A DNA stretch of 64,000 bases, taken from Pectobacterium sp. CFBP8739. Its GTDB lineage: Bacteria > Pseudomonadota > Gammaproteobacteria > Enterobacterales > Enterobacteriaceae. Each line of letters starts with the position of its first letter. Position 1 is the stretch's first letter. The stretch lies in assembly GCF_013449375.1 (NCBI RefSeq), contig NZ_JACDRR010000005.1, forward strand, positions 520,158 to 584,157, written 5' to 3'. Under the pieces are notes generated by a model. It searched no databases. It was given only the letters and a program-made list of their open reading frames with translations, and was not told the DNA's origin. A program made the translations under genes and the position numbers. Positions 41,643 to 50,625 of the stretch are shown here, piece after piece.

Positions 41643-41667
41643 GAATTTAATTATCATTCGCATTAAA
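41643..41667 (-). promoter_or_regulatory. Candidate Fur box of the iron importer operon
   Basis: Reading plus strand, ATTATC-ATTCGC-ATTAAA are three consecutive hexamers matching the Fur repeat ATTATC at 14 of 18 positions, preceded by GAATTT. It is placed about 55-75 bases before the binding-protein gene. Iron-repressed control is expected for such importers; binding is untested. Confidence 0.5.
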
Positions 41668-41861
41668 ACGAAAATTGTAACCGAATGGACACACTCATGC
41701 CTAGCGATTATGTCTATCCTTCTTTTGATGTAAGTCAGAGAAGTGATGCACATCAGGAAAGCGCCACAGGAAAGTCGATTAAATGGTATCCTTGCCACTT
41801 TCCAGTCTGTTTGCCTGACGTCAGGCTCAGCGCATACACGTAGCTAAAGCTAACTGCATAT

Positions 41862-43289
41862 ATGGCCGAGAAAACACAACCCACTTTTTTCATACACGAC
41901 TACGAGACATTCGGTAAACATCCGGCGCGCGATCGCCCCGCGCAATTTGCGGGTGTCCGTACCGATATGGATTTCAATATCATCGGTGAGCCGCTGGTCA
42001 TTTATTGTCGTCCGGCCGATGATTACCTGCCGGAGCCAGAAGCGGTGATGATCACCGGTATTACTCCCCAGGTCGCGCTGACAAAAGGTGTCAATGAGGC
42101 AGAATTCGCTCGTCAGATCCACGACGCGTTCAGCGTGCCCGGCACCTGTATTATGGGCTACAACAACATTCGCTTTGATGATGAAGTCAGCCGGAACATT
42201 TTCTACCGTAACTTCTACGATCCTTACGCTTACAGCTGGCAAAACGGCAACTCTCGCTGGGATCTGCTGGATGCGTTACGCGCCTGCTATGCCCTGCGCC
42301 CAGAAGGCATCGTCTGGCCCGAAAATGATGACGGCCTGCCCAGCTTCCGCCTTGAGCACCTGACGAAAGCCAACGGCATCTCGCATGAACAGGCGCATGA
42401 TGCGATGTCCGACGTTTATGCCACCATTGCGATGGCAAAACTGTTCAAGCAGGCGCAGCCCAAGCTGTTTGAATATCTGTTCCCGCTACGTAACAAAAAC
42501 AAAATTTCCGCGCTGATTGATATCCCGCAAATGAAGCCGCTCGTTCACGTGTCTGGCATGTTTGGCGCGGCGAGGAGCAACACCAGTTGGGTGGTGCCGC
42601 TCGCCTGGCACCCGGACAACCGTAACGCGGTCATCATGTGCGATCTGGCTGGCGATATGACACCGCTGCTAGAGCTGGACAGCGCAGCCTTGCGCGAACG
42701 GCTATACACCCGCCGGGATGCGCTGGAGGCGGATCAGAGTGCGGTTCCACTCAAGCTGGTGCACATCAATAAATGTCCGGTCTTAGCACCAGCCAATACC
42801 TTACGGCCGGAAGATACGGAAAGATTAGGCATCGATCGTCAACGCTGTCTGGACAATCTCGCACTGCTGCGTAGCAACGCGAGCGTCAGGGAAAAAGTGG
42901 TAGAGCTGTTTGCTGAAGCCCCCGCGTTCGCCGCATCTGATGATGTCGATTTGCGGCTTTATGATGGCTTCTTTGGCGATGCCGATCGCATGGCGATGAA
43001 AATTATTCAGGAGACCGCCCCGCAGAATCTTCCCGCGTTGGATCTCACGTTTGCCGATAATCGTCTGGAACCGCTGTTTTTCCGCTATCGCGCCCGCAAT
43101 TTCCCCGGCACGCTGGACGACAGTGAGCAGCAACGGTGGTTGCAACATCGACGTGCAGTATTTACGCCAGAACGCTTGCAGGACTATCTGTCAGAACTCA
43201 GCAATCTGTATCAGTTGCATGAAGACGATAAAGAGAAGATGGCACAGCTAAAAGCGCTGTACGCCTATGCGCAGGAACTGGTGGGATAA
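41862..43289 (+). CDS. sbcB: Exodeoxyribonuclease I
   Basis: Processive 3'-5' exonuclease on single-stranded DNA, used in mismatch repair and recombination control. The DEDDh active site is visible: Asp and Glu in FIHDYETFG near residues 13-15, IRFDDE, and HDAMSDVYATIA with the histidine and last Asp near 181-186. A central SH3-like and a C-terminal helical domain follow. The 475 residues equal E. coli ExoI. Divergent from the iron importer, followed by a strong terminator facing plaP. Confidence 0.97.
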   Translation: MAEKTQPTFFIHDYETFGKHPARDRPAQFAGVRTDMDFNIIGEPLVIYCRPADDYLPEPEAVMITGITPQVALTKGVNEAEFARQIHDAFSVPGTCIMGYNNIRFDDEVSRNIFYRNFYDPYAYSWQNGNSRWDLLDALRACYALRPEGIVWPENDDGLPSFRLEHLTKANGISHEQAHDAMSDVYATIAMAKLFKQAQPKLFEYLFPLRNKNKISALIDIPQMKPLVHVSGMFGAARSNTSWVVPLAWHPDNRNAVIMCDLAGDMTPLLELDSAALRERLYTRRDALEADQSAVPLKLVHINKCPVLAPANTLRPEDTERLGIDRQRCLDNLALLRSNASVREKVVELFAEAPAFAASDDVDLRLYDGFFGDADRMAMKIIQETAPQNLPALDLTFADNRLEPLFFRYRARNFPGTLDDSEQQRWLQHRRAVFTPERLQDYLSELSNLYQLHEDDKEKMAQLKALYAYAQELVG

Positions 43290-43295
43290 GTCATA

Positions 43296-43325
43296 AAAAA
43301 GTGGAGCACATCGGCTCCACTTTTT
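43296..43325. terminator. Bidirectional terminator between sbcB and plaP
   Basis: AAAAAGTGGAGC / GCTCCACTTTTT, a perfect 12-base stem with an ACATCG loop and A/T runs at both sides, placed between two convergent genes. Confidence 0.93.
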
Positions 43326-43348
43326 CTTTCATGGAAGTTGTCGGTGGC

Positions 43349-44719
43349 TTACACCGGCTCTTCACTGCATTGCGGTACTGGCTGGCGGAAGCTGCGCGTC
43401 ACAAACGCCAGATAGAGCAGCCCGATCGTCGCCCATACCAGCCCCAGCGTCATTGAGCTGGCTTCCAGATTCACCCACAGCGCCCCGACCGTCAACGCGC
43501 CCAGTACGGGCAGCACGAGGAAGTTAATGGTGTCTTTCACAGTACGGTTACGGCGTTCACGAATATAGAACTGTGAAATAACCGACAGGTTCACAAACGT
43601 AAACGCCACCAACGCACCGAAGTTAATCAACGCGGTCGCCGTCACCAGATCGAACGACACGGCAGACAATGCGATTACGCCAACCAGCAGGACGTTCAGC
43701 GCCGGCGTGCGCCATTTCGGGTGGATATAACCGAAGAAGCGCTCAGGGAACACACCATCGCGCCCCATCACATACATCAAACGGGAGACACCTGCGTGGG
43801 CGGCCATACCGGATGCCAGCACAGTAACGCAGGAGAACACCAGAATAATAGACTGGAAGAATTTACCTGCAACATACAGCATGATTTCAGGCTGAGAGGC
43901 ATCCGGCTCTTTAAAGCGGGAGATATCTGGGAAATACAGTTGCAGGAAATACGCCACGGCAACAAAGATCACGCCGCCGATCAGCGCCGTCAGGAAGATG
44001 GCTTTTGGAATCACCCGACCGGCGTCCTGCGTTTCTTCCGACAGCGAGCTGATGCCGTCAAAACCCAAGAATGAGAAACAGAGAATCGTGGCGCCGGTAA
44101 TCATCGGCACCACATGGGCGTTCTCAGACCAGAACGGACGCGTACTGGTCAGCGTACCTGCCCCTTCGCCCAGATAAACACCGTGAATCACCAGACCGAG
44201 GAATACCGCCATGATCGCAACCTGCACCACCACGATAATGGAGTTCAGGTTAGCAACAAGACTGATGCCACGCAGGTTAAACAGCGTCATCAAGCCGACC
44301 AGCGCCGCCACAAAAATCCATGACGGAACGCCGGGGAAGATCGCTTCCAGATAGATTTTCGCCAGCAGGATGTTGATCATCGGCATGAACAGATAGTCCA
44401 GCAGTGATGACCAGCCGACCATAAACCCGACGTGCGGGCTGATCGCTTTTTGCGCGTAAGTATAAGCAGAGCCCGCAGATGGGAAACGTTTTACCAGTTT
44501 GCCATAGCTCAGCGCCGTGAACAGAATGGCGACCAGCGCAAACGCATAGGCCGTTGCCACATGGCCATCGGTCAGGCCAGACACGATACCGAAGGTATCA
44601 AAAATGGTCATCGGCTGCATGTACGCCAGCCCCATCATAACAACGGGCCACAGCGTAAGCGTTCTTTTTAACTGAGCTCGTTTGGCGCCAGCGTTAGGCA
44701 GAGAGGTATCAAGCGACAT
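43349..44719 (-). CDS. plaP: Putrescine importer PlaP (YeeF), APC superfamily
   Basis: Proton-driven putrescine importer with 12 membrane segments; in E. coli it supports pili-driven surface motility. [18 protein letters not shown], the first helix break, and [17 protein letters not shown] are nearly as in E. coli PlaP. I choose the ATG at 44719, 9 bases after GGAGG, giving 456 residues (E. coli 452); a GTG three codons upstream is also in frame. The start lies inside the last codons of an upstream 68-codon frame, so translation may be coupled. Next to sbcB as in E. coli. Confidence 0.93.
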   Translation of the reverse strand: MSLDTSLPNAGAKRAQLKRTLTLWPVVMMGLAYMQPMTIFDTFGIVSGLTDGHVATAYAFALVAILFTALSYGKLVKRFPSAGSAYTYAQKAISPHVGFMVGWSSLLDYLFMPMINILLAKIYLEAIFPGVPSWIFVAALVGLMTLFNLRGISLVANLNSIIVVVQVAIMAVFLGLVIHGVYLGEGAGTLTSTRPFWSENAHVVPMITGATILCFSFLGFDGISSLSEETQDAGRVIPKAIFLTALIGGVIFVAVAYFLQLYFPDISRFKEPDASQPEIMLYVAGKFFQSIILVFSCVTVLASGMAAHAGVSRLMYVMGRDGVFPERFFGYIHPKWRTPALNVLLVGVIALSAVSFDLVTATALINFGALVAFTFVNLSVISQFYIRERRNRTVKDTINFLVLPVLGALTVGALWVNLEASSMTLGLVWATIGLLYLAFVTRSFRQPVPQCSEEPV

Positions 44720-44915
44720 GGCGTACACCTCCGTTCATTACGGCAGGCGCATACGCACCGGAAACAAATGAATGGATACAGGGCTCGCCTGAATCACGAT
44801 GAGAAGAGGTAGCTGTAACAGCACCAGAAATAACTTGCGACGGCGTCGCGCCATAACCAATACCTTTGCAGCCCAAACCGGCGGGCACCGGTGCGAAACT
44901 TACTGATTGCCCCAT
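44709..44915 (-). CDS. Possible 68-residue upstream ORF overlapping plaP
   Basis: I do not recognise this protein. Its ATG has a strong site, GAGGAAAGGAAAG, directly upstream. The product ([20 protein letters not shown] at the start) is rich in Gly, Ser, Ala and Val, has two cysteines and no clear membrane segment. Its TGA overlaps the plaP ATG by 11 bases, and the plaP ribosome-binding site lies inside it. That layout is typical of a leader peptide or coupled small protein. It could equally be a chance frame in a long 5' untranslated region. Nothing else explains this part of the 628-base gap. Confidence 0.4.
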   Translation of the reverse strand: MGQSVSFAPVPAGLGCKGIGYGATPSQVISGAVTATSSHRDSGEPCIHSFVSGAYAPAVMNGGVRHVA

Positions 44916-45078
44916 CTTTCCTTTCCTCACTGTGCTCACAGGCACACACAAAATTATCTATCCGGATCGTTGTCCGGCCTCTTTGGTTGAAGACCCTATA
45001 CCCAGCAAACCTGAGCGACAGAGAAGGTAAGAAACCACACCAATATCCCTGTAACCTGGAGGTTGACGAGCATAAATG
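44916..45078 (-). other. Upstream region of the plaP unit, no gene seen
   Basis: 163 bases between the ycgR-side terminator and the small frame ahead of plaP. It should hold the plaP promoter. I see no convincing -35/-10 pair. A longer minus-strand frame runs through here and past the terminator but has no ribosome-binding site. Confidence 0.35.
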
Positions 45079-45116
45079 TAAAAAAATAACCGACGCTATT
45101 AGACGTCGGTTATTTT
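45079..45116 (-). terminator. Strong terminator between ycgR and plaP
   Basis: A perfect 13-base stem AAAATAACCGACG / CGTCGGTTATTTT with loop CTATTAGA. On the minus strand it continues as TTTTTTTACATT. It lies 231 bases after the ycgR stop; the A run on the other side could also make it act on the plus strand. Confidence 0.85.
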
Positions 45117-45347
45117 GCAAGGCGCGTATTCTGCACCAGACGATCTCATCTGACAAGGTTCTGAGAACGTTGGAAACAATTTATTTATCCCCATCGTACA
45201 TCAAGCGGCGTGCATAGTGATTTTTCGCATGCAAAACAGTGATATTTTGCTCCGCAGCCTGAATCCTTTCAGAGTAAATACGTTAATATTCGTAATGAAA
45301 AACGTTGCTATTATGTGTGGCCCAAACTAAAAGGTCGCGCTTAAAAA

Positions 45348-46103
45348 TTACAATTCCTGGAACCGTTTTTTCTTTTCGTTTTGTAATCTTTCCAGCTCAA
45401 AAATCACCTGCTGAAGATCCCGCTCTTGTGCCGCACTCAGTGACGGGAATTTGAAGCTCAGACGCTGCGTGAGTTTCACTTCGCCTTTATTATCGACAAC
45501 CTTCACGACTGCCTGGCCAACGAACTGCAAATCGACACAAAAGAAACCGTGGTCAGCAAGATCCATTTCCACGCTCTTGATAATGTCACCTTCGGTCAAC
45601 AAGCCCGTCGTGTCACGGTCGGTATACAAACTCAACCCACCCAGAGAGAGATCTTTAATCGTAAACAGGAAAACACTCTCATCCGGCAGTTCACCACGAC
45701 ACGTCAGCGGCGGCCACAATGGAGTGTTAATGCGGAAATAGGTTCTACGTTGGATAAGATAAAGCTGTTCTGGAATCTGCGCGCTGAAAGCCGGCAAGCC
45801 ATCGAACTCAACTGTCTTGATAATTTCAGCATCAAATTCGACTTTCGCGCCCGCAGGCTCTGCAACAAAGGAGAGTGATCCCGCATACAGCGCACGATTA
45901 TTTTCACGCGCAATGCCGCCTAAATCAAAAATAAACAGATTATTGTCAGGGACGACATCCAGAACCTTACTGATAAATTGCCCGTGAGGATGATGCACCA
46001 TCAAAGACGTGTCATTCTTCTTTAATTCACGTAGTGTTGCACAGATAGCCAGTTTGTTGCGCTTAACAAACTGCTCTTTCAAATTTTCATTCACCGATTT
46101 CAT
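45348..46103 (-). CDS. ycgR: Flagellar brake protein YcgR (PilZ domain, c-di-GMP binding)
   Basis: Slows the flagellar motor when cyclic di-GMP is high. The N-terminal YcgR domain (LKEQFVKRNKLAICATLREL...) is followed by a PilZ domain with the c-di-GMP motifs QRRTYFRI (RxxxR) and DLSLGGLSL (D/NxSxxG). I start at MKSVNENLK, giving 251 residues against 244 in E. coli; an ATG three codons earlier (46112) is also possible since GGTGGGG lies very close to the chosen ATG. A FliA-type promoter is present upstream, so it should be in the flagellar late regulon. Confidence 0.93.
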   Translation of the reverse strand: MKSVNENLKEQFVKRNKLAICATLRELKKNDTSLMVHHPHGQFISKVLDVVPDNNLFIFDLGGIARENNRALYAGSLSFVAEPAGAKVEFDAEIIKTVEFDGLPAFSAQIPEQLYLIQRRTYFRINTPLWPPLTCRGELPDESVFLFTIKDLSLGGLSLYTDRDTTGLLTEGDIIKSVEMDLADHGFFCVDLQFVGQAVVKVVDNKGEVKLTQRLSFKFPSLSAAQERDLQQVIFELERLQNEKKKRFQEL

Positions 46104-46268
46104 CCCCACCATTTTTACATGGATTATGTGCCAATGGGTTATATTGATGCACGCCTCTCCGTTATCTTTCAAGTCCCATGTGTGCCACGACGATGCCACC
46201 GTACTGGCTGCATATTGAAACGATTATGCGGAGCGTCTGAAATTGTACGATATAAATTGGTGCAAACG

Positions 46269-46295
46269 ATATCGGCAGTTTGCCCAACTACTTTA
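46269..46295 (-). promoter_or_regulatory. FliA (sigma-28) promoter of ycgR
   Basis: On the minus strand TAAAGTAG, exactly 11 bases, then GCCGATAT. The sigma-28 consensus is TAAAGTTT-N11-GCCGATAA, so 13 of 16 positions match with ideal spacing. It points to ycgR with a leader of about 155 bases. E. coli ycgR is also in the flagellar regulon. Confidence 0.75.
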
Positions 46296-46417
46296 GTGGC
46301 ATAATAGAAAAAAAGTGAGCAGAAGCGATCAGATAATGGCGTTTTCTTGTACATCGTTGATGAGTACAACATTGCCATTATCCGCCCCTTCTGCCTCAGT
46401 GTATTGGCACCGCAGCG

Positions 46418-47323
46418 CTATTCGGCGGGATAGTGATACAGCAGCCAGGTTAACGCCAGCAAATCGGCACTGCCGCCCGGGCTAAGGTTTCTGGCAATCA
46501 GCGCGTCGTCCATCTTTATGAGCGCCTGCCGATCCAGCGGGCCAACGAGTAACTTCTGCGCATAATTTTGCACAAACACCAGCCCGTCCATCCCACCGCG
46601 AGAAACGACATTGGTATCGGGATTATGGGCCATCAATACCAGCAGCGTGTGTAACAGTGCAGTTTCGTCATCCGCTCCAGCGGCAATAGCCTGCTGTAAA
46701 GCAGGTAAAGCATACTGACATACGGTATTGAAACCGCTGGCGGCTTCTCCCCGCGCCCCCGTCAGGCCATGACGTTGATAGAGATGCTCACCCGCCGTTG
46801 TCGCGCCGACGCAGGTCTCCAGCTCATTACGCACCAAATCGAGGCTCATTGCGGCAACGCTGTCGCACAGGCTGCGCTGCGTCACAGGCTCTCCCCGTCC
46901 TGCCAGCCAGCCAGCGGCGGTGCACAGCAGGCCAAACGCGAAAATTCCACCTTTATGGGTATTCACCCCTTTCGTCGCGGACAACATCGCCTGTTCGCAG
47001 GCGATGCCGATAGGCCGAACCTGAGACAATAATTGCGCTAGCGGTGTGTTAGCGTGCTGATAACCCGCCTCAGTAAAACGGCGAAACCAGGGCGAAATCG
47101 CCTGAATACTGGTCTGAAACAGCGCGACATCCATATCACGATGAGCGCCGTTATTCGCGCGATCCACCAGGCCAGGCTTTGGCGTCAGCATCACTTCCAT
47201 TGCCAACGCATGCGCGACCCGCCGATCAATATCCGGTAACGGATCGCATTCCCGATAATCATAGGCGGAGGAACGGGACACCGCGACCGACAGGATACCG
47301 TCAGGCTGGCGTAAAGTAGGCAT
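46418..47323 (-). CDS. citG: Triphosphoribosyl-dephospho-CoA synthase CitG
   Basis: Makes the precursor of the citrate lyase prosthetic group from ATP and dephospho-CoA. TPKPGLVDRANNGAHRDMD is the family signature, followed by NTHKGGIFAFG and RGEAASGF. The start MPTLRQPDG is chosen because it overlaps the citX end by 23 bases and gives 301 residues, near the E. coli 292; the frame stays open 66 codons upstream inside citX but without family similarity. Last gene of the cit operon. Confidence 0.92.
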   Translation of the reverse strand: MPTLRQPDGILSVAVSRSSAYDYRECDPLPDIDRRVAHALAMEVMLTPKPGLVDRANNGAHRDMDVALFQTSIQAISPWFRRFTEAGYQHANTPLAQLLSQVRPIGIACEQAMLSATKGVNTHKGGIFAFGLLCTAAGWLAGRGEPVTQRSLCDSVAAMSLDLVRNELETCVGATTAGEHLYQRHGLTGARGEAASGFNTVCQYALPALQQAIAAGADDETALLHTLLVLMAHNPDTNVVSRGGMDGLVFVQNYAQKLLVGPLDRQALIKMDDALIARNLSPGGSADLLALTWLLYHYPAE

Positions 47324-47831
47324 TGACCTTTTCCTCAACGTGCTCGAGTAGCTCAGACAGCGAATGACGGCGCGAACGGCTACAAGCATGTGCCATTTGA
47401 TCGCATAATAAGCAGGTTCGCCCGCTGTGCGCCAGCATTGATCGACCAATCGCCCCCTCTTCCGGACTGAAGATATCGAAATCCCACAGCCGCCCCAGTT
47501 CATGACTATCTTCCAGCGCAATAGTCGCCGCTTTCACCGACAGCGCATCTTTGGTTATCGCCCACAGACCTTCCGCTCCGGTTGCCAGCCAGAATGTCTG
47601 CTGCTCCAGCACCATCCAACCTCTGGTCTGACATAGAAGTGTGAATGCCTTGATCGCTTCGGCCATCACCTGCCGATAACCTTCGCTATCTTTTACCGGC
47701 CCCGGTGTAACCAGCGTCAGCGATACCAGCGTCGCACCGTGCCGGGCAAGCCATTCTTGCTGGCGAGCTGCGCGGCGTTCCTTCGCCGCGAGCAAGGTTT
47801 CCAGCGAGATGGAAACAGCATTTGTCATCAT
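47301..47831 (-). CDS. citX: Apo-citrate lyase phosphoribosyl-dephospho-CoA transferase CitX
   Basis: Transfers the prosthetic group made by CitG onto the acyl carrier protein CitD. About 176 residues with the conserved GRTCLLCDQMAHACSRSRRHS motif near the C-terminus and LRLWDFDIF-like GRLWDFDIFS. GAGGGAATCG precedes two adjacent ATG codons; I take the first. It starts 22 bases after citF and overlaps citG. In E. coli citX and citG also follow citF in this order. Confidence 0.91.
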   Translation of the reverse strand: MMTNAVSISLETLLAAKERRAARQQEWLARHGATLVSLTLVTPGPVKDSEGYRQVMAEAIKAFTLLCQTRGWMVLEQQTFWLATGAEGLWAITKDALSVKAATIALEDSHELGRLWDFDIFSPEEGAIGRSMLAHSGRTCLLCDQMAHACSRSRRHSLSELLEHVEEKVNAYFTPA

Positions 47832-47853
47832 CGATTCCCTCATGCGTTCACAC

Positions 47854-49383
47854 TTATTCGTCAGCTTCTTTCACCTGACGAACGACGTCAATCACGCTGC
47901 CATCTCGATAGCGAATCACACCAACGATGCGATCGTGAAACTCAATAGCACGAGGTTCGCCAACCAAGGCAATCGCACGCTGGTAAAGCGCCTCAATCGT
48001 CATCACCGCCAGCCCCGCTTGTTTCAGGCGTTCAGCAACGTCAGGGCGCGCCGGGTTGACGGCAATCCCGTGATCGGTCACCAGTACGTCAATACTTTCT
48101 CCCGGCGTAACGCGCGTCGTCACCTGACGTACCACGGTCGGGATACGGCTACGAATCAGCGGCGCAACGACAATGGTCAGGTTTGCGGCCGTCGCGACGT
48201 CACAGTGTCCACCGGACGCACCGCGCATCACACCGTCAGAGCCGGTGATCACGTTGACATTAAAATCGGTGTCAATTTCCAGCGCGCTGAGAATCACCAT
48301 ATCCAGTTGATCGCAGCAGGCCGCTTTAGAACTTGGATTGGCGTAAACGTTAGTGGAAATCTCTACGTGATTTGGGTTCTTCGCCAGCGACGCTGCCGCA
48401 TTAGCATCGAAACACTGGGTATCGATCAGTTTTTCGATCAGCCCTTTTTCGTGTAAATCAACAATGCCGCCGGTGATCCCGCCGAGGGCAAAGCGTGCCA
48501 CAATATTTTGTTGCCGCATCCTATCTTCAAGGAAACGTATACAGGCTGTCGAGGCTGCACCAGAACCGGTCTGAATAGAAAAACCGTTTTTGAAATAGCC
48601 GGCATGTTCAATGACGTCTGCCGCAGAACGGGCAATCAATAGTTCACGCGGGTTGCTGGTGACGCGCGCTGCACCCACGCTGATTTTTGCGGGGTCGCCA
48701 ACTTCATCCACCTGAACGATATAGTCGACCTGATCTTGCACGATGCTGGCTGGCATATTGGGGAACGGCACCAGACTTTCGGTCAGCAATACCACTTTAC
48801 GGGCGAACTGTGCGTCAACCATCGCATAGCCCAGCGAGCCGCAGCTGGATTTCCCAACAGTGCCGTTGGCGTTACCAAATTCATCACTGCACGGCACCCC
48901 CAGAAAGGCAACATCAATATTCAGCTCACCGCTTTGCAGCAAATGCACACGACCACCGTGAGAATGGATCTGTACTGGCTCTTTCATGAGTCCGTGAGAA
49001 ATAGCATCAGCCAGCTTACCGCGCATCCCAGAGGTATAAATCCGGCTGATCACGCCTGCTTTGATGTGCTCGATCAGCGCCGCGTTACAGCTCATCAGCG
49101 AGCTGGAGGCTAGCGTCAGATCGCGAAAGCCCATACGAGCCAGCGTATCAACCACCCGATTAATGACTTTATCGCCTTCGCGGAAATGGTGATGGAAAGA
49201 GATCGTCATCCCATCTTTCAGGCCGCTGTGACGAACCGCCTCTTCCAGATCGGCACACAGTTTGCGCTCATGCTTTTGGGCGACGTCATTCAGCCACGGC
49301 GTATTCTGATTGGCGTTGACGAAGGGTTGCAGATGACGTTTTTCCGGGTACTGCTTTTGCAGTGCTTCAATAAAATGACTCAT
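47854..49383 (-). CDS. citF: Citrate lyase alpha subunit (citrate:acetyl-ACP transferase)
   Basis: Exchanges acetyl for citryl on the CitD acyl carrier. The 509 residues match E. coli CitF (510). It belongs to the CoA-transferase superfamily with two repeated Rossmann-like halves; SFHHHFREGD, FLGVPCSDEFGNANG and FALGGITGGIVD are strongly conserved. Cytoplasmic complex (alpha-beta-gamma)6. It starts 53 bases after citE. Activity requires CitC acetylation of the CitD prosthetic thiol. Confidence 0.96.
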   Translation of the reverse strand: MSHFIEALQKQYPEKRHLQPFVNANQNTPWLNDVAQKHERKLCADLEEAVRHSGLKDGMTISFHHHFREGDKVINRVVDTLARMGFRDLTLASSSLMSCNAALIEHIKAGVISRIYTSGMRGKLADAISHGLMKEPVQIHSHGGRVHLLQSGELNIDVAFLGVPCSDEFGNANGTVGKSSCGSLGYAMVDAQFARKVVLLTESLVPFPNMPASIVQDQVDYIVQVDEVGDPAKISVGAARVTSNPRELLIARSAADVIEHAGYFKNGFSIQTGSGAASTACIRFLEDRMRQQNIVARFALGGITGGIVDLHEKGLIEKLIDTQCFDANAAASLAKNPNHVEISTNVYANPSSKAACCDQLDMVILSALEIDTDFNVNVITGSDGVMRGASGGHCDVATAANLTIVVAPLIRSRIPTVVRQVTTRVTPGESIDVLVTDHGIAVNPARPDVAERLKQAGLAVMTIEALYQRAIALVGEPRAIEFHDRIVGVIRYRDGSVIDVVRQVKEADE

Positions 49384-49436
49384 TGTCTAATCCTGTAATT
49401 CCTGAGAGCGGCCGTTGCGGTGTAATCGCGCAACGG

Positions 49437-50312
49437 CTATTTGCGAACGCCGGAAGCCTGAGCACGTTCCAGCACCCTTCTGGCATGGTCGATAATCGGC
49501 CCGTCGATCATTTTTCCGTTCAGGGAAATAACGCCCAGACCGGCACGTTCGCCCTCTTCGGCGGCTTTGATCACCAGATGGGAATAGTCCACTTCGTCTT
49601 GCGTGGGAGCATAAGCGTTGTGTAGCAGCTCAATCTGGCGCGGGTTAATCAGGGATTTACCGTTGAAGCCCAGTTTGCGGATCAGATCGACTTCTTTCAG
49701 GAAGCCGGCATCGTCATTAACATTGGGATAGACCACATCGAAGGCGTCGATACCAGCAGCGCGGGCCGCGTGCAATACCGCGCAGCGGGCATAAAACAGC
49801 TCCGTACCATCACCACGTTCCGTTTGCATATCCATCACGTAATCAAACGCCGCCAGCGCAATTCCGATCATGCGTTCGGAAGAACGTGCAATCGCAACCG
49901 CATTAATGACACCGACCGCAGACTCGATCGCAGCCATAATGCGCGTGGAACCGACTTCACGGCCGCAGGCTTTTTCGATACGAACCAGATGACGTTCCAG
50001 TTCATCCACATCGTCAGTGGAATCCGTTTTCGGCAGTCGAATCACATCAGCACCGCCGCGCACAGCCGCTTCAAGATCCAGCAAGCCAAACGGCGTACTG
50101 AGCTGGTTGATACGCACGACGGTTTCAATGTCGCGGTACATCGGGTGTTGGAGCGCATGGAAAACCAACAGGCGTGCGGTGTCTTTCTCGCGCAGGGAAA
50201 CGGCATCTTCCAGATCGAACATAATGGAGTCAGGTTTATAGATAAACGCATTGGACAGCATGGCGGCGTTCGCGCCAGGGAGGAACAACATACTGCGGCG
50301 AAGCTTATTCAT
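49437..50312 (-). CDS. citE: Citrate lyase beta subunit (citryl-ACP lyase)
   Basis: Cleaves citryl-ACP to acetyl-ACP and oxaloacetate. HpcH/HpaI aldolase family TIM barrel: [15 protein letters not shown], then [12 protein letters not shown] with the Mg ligands, and [13 protein letters not shown] with the metal-binding Glu. Start MNKLRRSML gives 291 residues; the ATG shares one base with the citD stop (TAATG), a coupling signal, so I reject the start five codons upstream. Second catalytic subunit of the lyase. Confidence 0.96.
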   Translation of the reverse strand: MNKLRRSMLFLPGANAAMLSNAFIYKPDSIMFDLEDAVSLREKDTARLLVFHALQHPMYRDIETVVRINQLSTPFGLLDLEAAVRGGADVIRLPKTDSTDDVDELERHLVRIEKACGREVGSTRIMAAIESAVGVINAVAIARSSERMIGIALAAFDYVMDMQTERGDGTELFYARCAVLHAARAAGIDAFDVVYPNVNDDAGFLKEVDLIRKLGFNGKSLINPRQIELLHNAYAPTQDEVDYSHLVIKAAEEGERAGLGVISLNGKMIDGPIIDHARRVLERAQASGVRK

Positions 50313-50602
50313 TACAATTTCTCCCATTCAATCTGCTGTCCGTCTGTCGCGCGCAGTACCGCGCTTTGCACACGAGCACGGATGACACAATCCAGCGCGC
50401 CTTTGTCATCCACAATGATCGTCCCTTCCTGTACGCCCAGTTCTTTCAGCGTGTCATTCACGACCTGTTTGATTTGGTGACCGAACTGTTTCATGACTTC
50501 GCTGTTAATGACCACGGTGAGTTTCCCGTCGGCCGGTGCCACTTTGACCAGCAAATCGCTGGATTCAAAGGTGCCAGCAAGGGACTCCTTAACAATCTTC
50601 AT
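50312..50602 (-). CDS. citD: Citrate lyase acyl carrier protein (gamma subunit)
   Basis: A 96-residue acyl carrier that bears the 2'-(5''-phosphoribosyl)-3'-dephospho-CoA group. Ser14 in AGTFESSD is the attachment site, the same position as in E. coli Cit[15 protein letters not shown] is the conserved C-terminal block. Overlaps citE by one base and follows citC by 23. No anomaly. Confidence 0.95.
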   Translation of the reverse strand: MKIVKESLAGTFESSDLLVKVAPADGKLTVVINSEVMKQFGHQIKQVVNDTLKELGVQEGTIIVDDKGALDCVIRARVQSAVLRATDGQQIEWEKL

Positions 50603-50625
50603 AGACTTATCCTGATTAATTTTAA

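Noticed and set aside
44794-45156. A 120-codon minus-strand frame between plaP and ycgR
   Set aside because: It runs through the strong terminator stem at 45083-45116 and lacks a ribosome-binding site; the shorter frame ending at 44709 is the better candidate.
47324-47521. N-terminal extension of CitG by 66 codons
   Set aside because: The extension lies inside citX in another frame, has no similarity to the family and no ribosome-binding site that beats the ATG at 47323.
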